In this document: piece after piece, positions 63,159 through 64,000 of the stretch
Layout of the letters: every line of letters begins with the position of its first letter
Position numbering within the stretch: the first letter of the stretch is position 1
From: Mycobacteroides abscessus ATCC 19977
Lineage (GTDB): Bacteria > Actinomycetota > Actinomycetes > Mycobacteriales > Mycobacteriaceae
DNA: 64,000 nucleotides
NCBI RefSeq assembly: GCF_000069185.1
Contig: NC_010397.1
Coordinates: forward strand, 4,526,001-4,590,000
Direction of reading: 5' to 3'
Translations under genes and position numbers: made by a program
The notes under the pieces: generated by a model
Databases searched by the model: none
What the model was told of the DNA's origin: nothing
The model's input: only the letters and a program-made list of their open reading frames with translations

Positions 63159-64000
63159 TTACGTGACGGGCCTCTCGGCACTGGGTTCTTCACTGCGGGT
63201 CGCGTACTCACGCGCATAGAGCGTGCCTCCACCCAAGAGCAGCAAGCCGGTGACGATGAACGCACCGATCCGTGCCACACCGTCCAGCGTCGCGAGGTCA
63301 AACAGGAACAACTTGGCCACAGCCATCGCGGCCAGCACGAATCCTGTTCTGGTAACCCAGCTCCGGCCGCGGTAGCGGCGTAAACCGGCCAGCAGCAGCG
63401 CCACCGAAACGGCCATCCACGACACCGTCGCCAGGCCGTGGCCGAGCAGGAAGCCATCGTTATTGCCAAGCAGCGCAGTACCCGAGAGCACCACCGCCGC
63501 CGTACCGGAGTACAGCATCGAGACGCCCGCCAGCACGGCACGCGTGGGAGCGGATTGCGGGCTCGCCCACCCCACCCGCGCCATGGTCGCCAACACCATG
63601 CCAACCGTCGCCGCCATGAGCACGCTGGCGATGACCAGCAGCGGTCCCGCATACAGCACGGCACTTGCCGAGTCGGTCAGCAGTTCCGGCCGCACGTACG
63701 CGAGGTAGACGGCTGCGCCCAGCCCACCGAACACCTGCCCCAACACCAGCGCAACACGATCGCGCAGTTGGTATCCGATAGCGCAGCAAGATAGCGCGAT
63801 CGCCAACAGCACCACTGCCAGCAGTGCGTCCCGGGCACCATCGACCGAGGCCTGCAATAAGGCCACCCCCGCCACTGCCGCCACGGTTATGCGCGCGTGC
63901 ACCGGAAGAGCACCGACGAGCAGCAGCACCGCGCCCATCACCACAGCGACACCCACCGGAACCAGCACGCCCAGCGGCCACACCGGGAAGAAGAGCGCAC
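63159..64000 (-). CDS. Polytopic membrane protein, DUF2339-like (truncated by window)
   Basis: At least 280 residues of a membrane protein with eight or more helices; the frame continues past the right edge of the window, so the N-terminus is missing. The end of the protein, TLDGVARIGAFIVTGLLLLGGGTLYAREY, resembles the C-terminus of DUF2339 proteins (described here in two parts: LDGVARIGAFIV and TGLLLLGGGTLYA). It is convergent with mmpL3, 181 bases away. Function unknown. Confidence 0.65.
   Translation of the reverse strand, partial: ALFFPVWPLGVLVPVGVAVVMGAVLLLVGALPVHARITVAAVAGVALLQASVDGARDALLAVVLLAIALSCCAIGYQLRDRVALVLGQVFGGLGAAVYLAYVRPELLTDSASAVLYAGPLLVIASVLMAATVGMVLATMARVGWASPQSAPTRAVLAGVSMLYSGTAAVVLSGTALLGNNDGFLLGHGLATVSWMAVSVALLLAGLRRYRGRSWVTRTGFVLAAMAVAKLFLFDLATLDGVARIGAFIVTGLLLLGGGTLYAREYATRSEEPSAERPVT

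Overview
The window comes from a high-G+C, cell-wall-mycolate actinobacterium. It is almost certainly a rapidly growing mycobacterium, and the Mycobacteroides abscessus/chelonae group is my best guess (inference from remembered family members, not from a search). The evidence is a full-length MmpL3, AftD, LpqI and DUF2613 protein, a FadD32-like fatty-acyl-AMP ligase, CYP140-like P450s, WhiB and WXG100 proteins. Gene order also matches two M. tuberculosis segments: trmB / NYN protein / mmpL3 / Rv0209- and Rv0210-like genes / pck, and the Rv0224-Rv0228 plus aftD neighbourhood.

Layout. 1-9.5 kb: TerC-type membrane protein, a ferritin-like 'metal-dependent hydrolase' divergent from a MerR regulator, two YciI/DGPF proteins, a stand-alone FadD32-like ligase divergent from two tandem P450s, and lpqI. 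9.5-19.2 kb: accessory block between lpqI and the DUF2613-aftD pair. It holds an ECF42-type sigma factor, two LpqN-like lipoproteins, a compact type VII secretion-style toxin locus (two WXG100-like partners, a 449-residue protein ending in a PD-(D/E)xK nuclease-like domain, a HEAT-like putative immunity protein and a YbaB-like protein), a TfoX-like protein, an exported sulfatase and a membrane-anchored discoidin-like protein. 19.2-34 kb: envelope cluster (aftD, acyltransferase, DUF3068 protein, Rv0226-like membrane protein, GT4 glycosyltransferase, methyltransferase), interrupted by a flavin monooxygenase / di-iron protein / SDR operon with a divergent TetR gene. 34-46.5 kb: two catabolic gene sets. 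One is kinase-like / lipocalin-like / aldehyde dehydrogenase / MFS / hydroxyisobutyrate-type dehydrogenase. The other has a PhlG-like C-C hydrolase, CMD, 3-hydroxyacyl-CoA dehydrogenase, SDR, cupin and cyclase genes with a divergent IclR gene. A CtaG-like gene follows. 46.5-53.2 kb: small proteins, an F420-type oxidoreductase, a two-component system, a WhiB protein and an MFS exporter. 53.4-64 kb: conserved core with pckG, two degenerate GTPase-like genes, trmB, the NYN protein, mmpL3 and a truncated polytopic membrane gene at the right edge.

Two observations stand out. First, the 12.5-15.7 kb module is organised like the M. tuberculosis esxF-esxE-cpnT-ift locus but carries a different, nuclease-like C-terminus, and its toxin gene is markedly poorer in G+C than its surroundings. 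Second, the ECF42 sigma gene and the DGPF gene pair lie more than 6 kb apart but share the promoter TGTCGA-N17-CGTGGTGT, so they probably form one regulon. I saw no rRNA, tRNA, CRISPR array, transposase or integrase.
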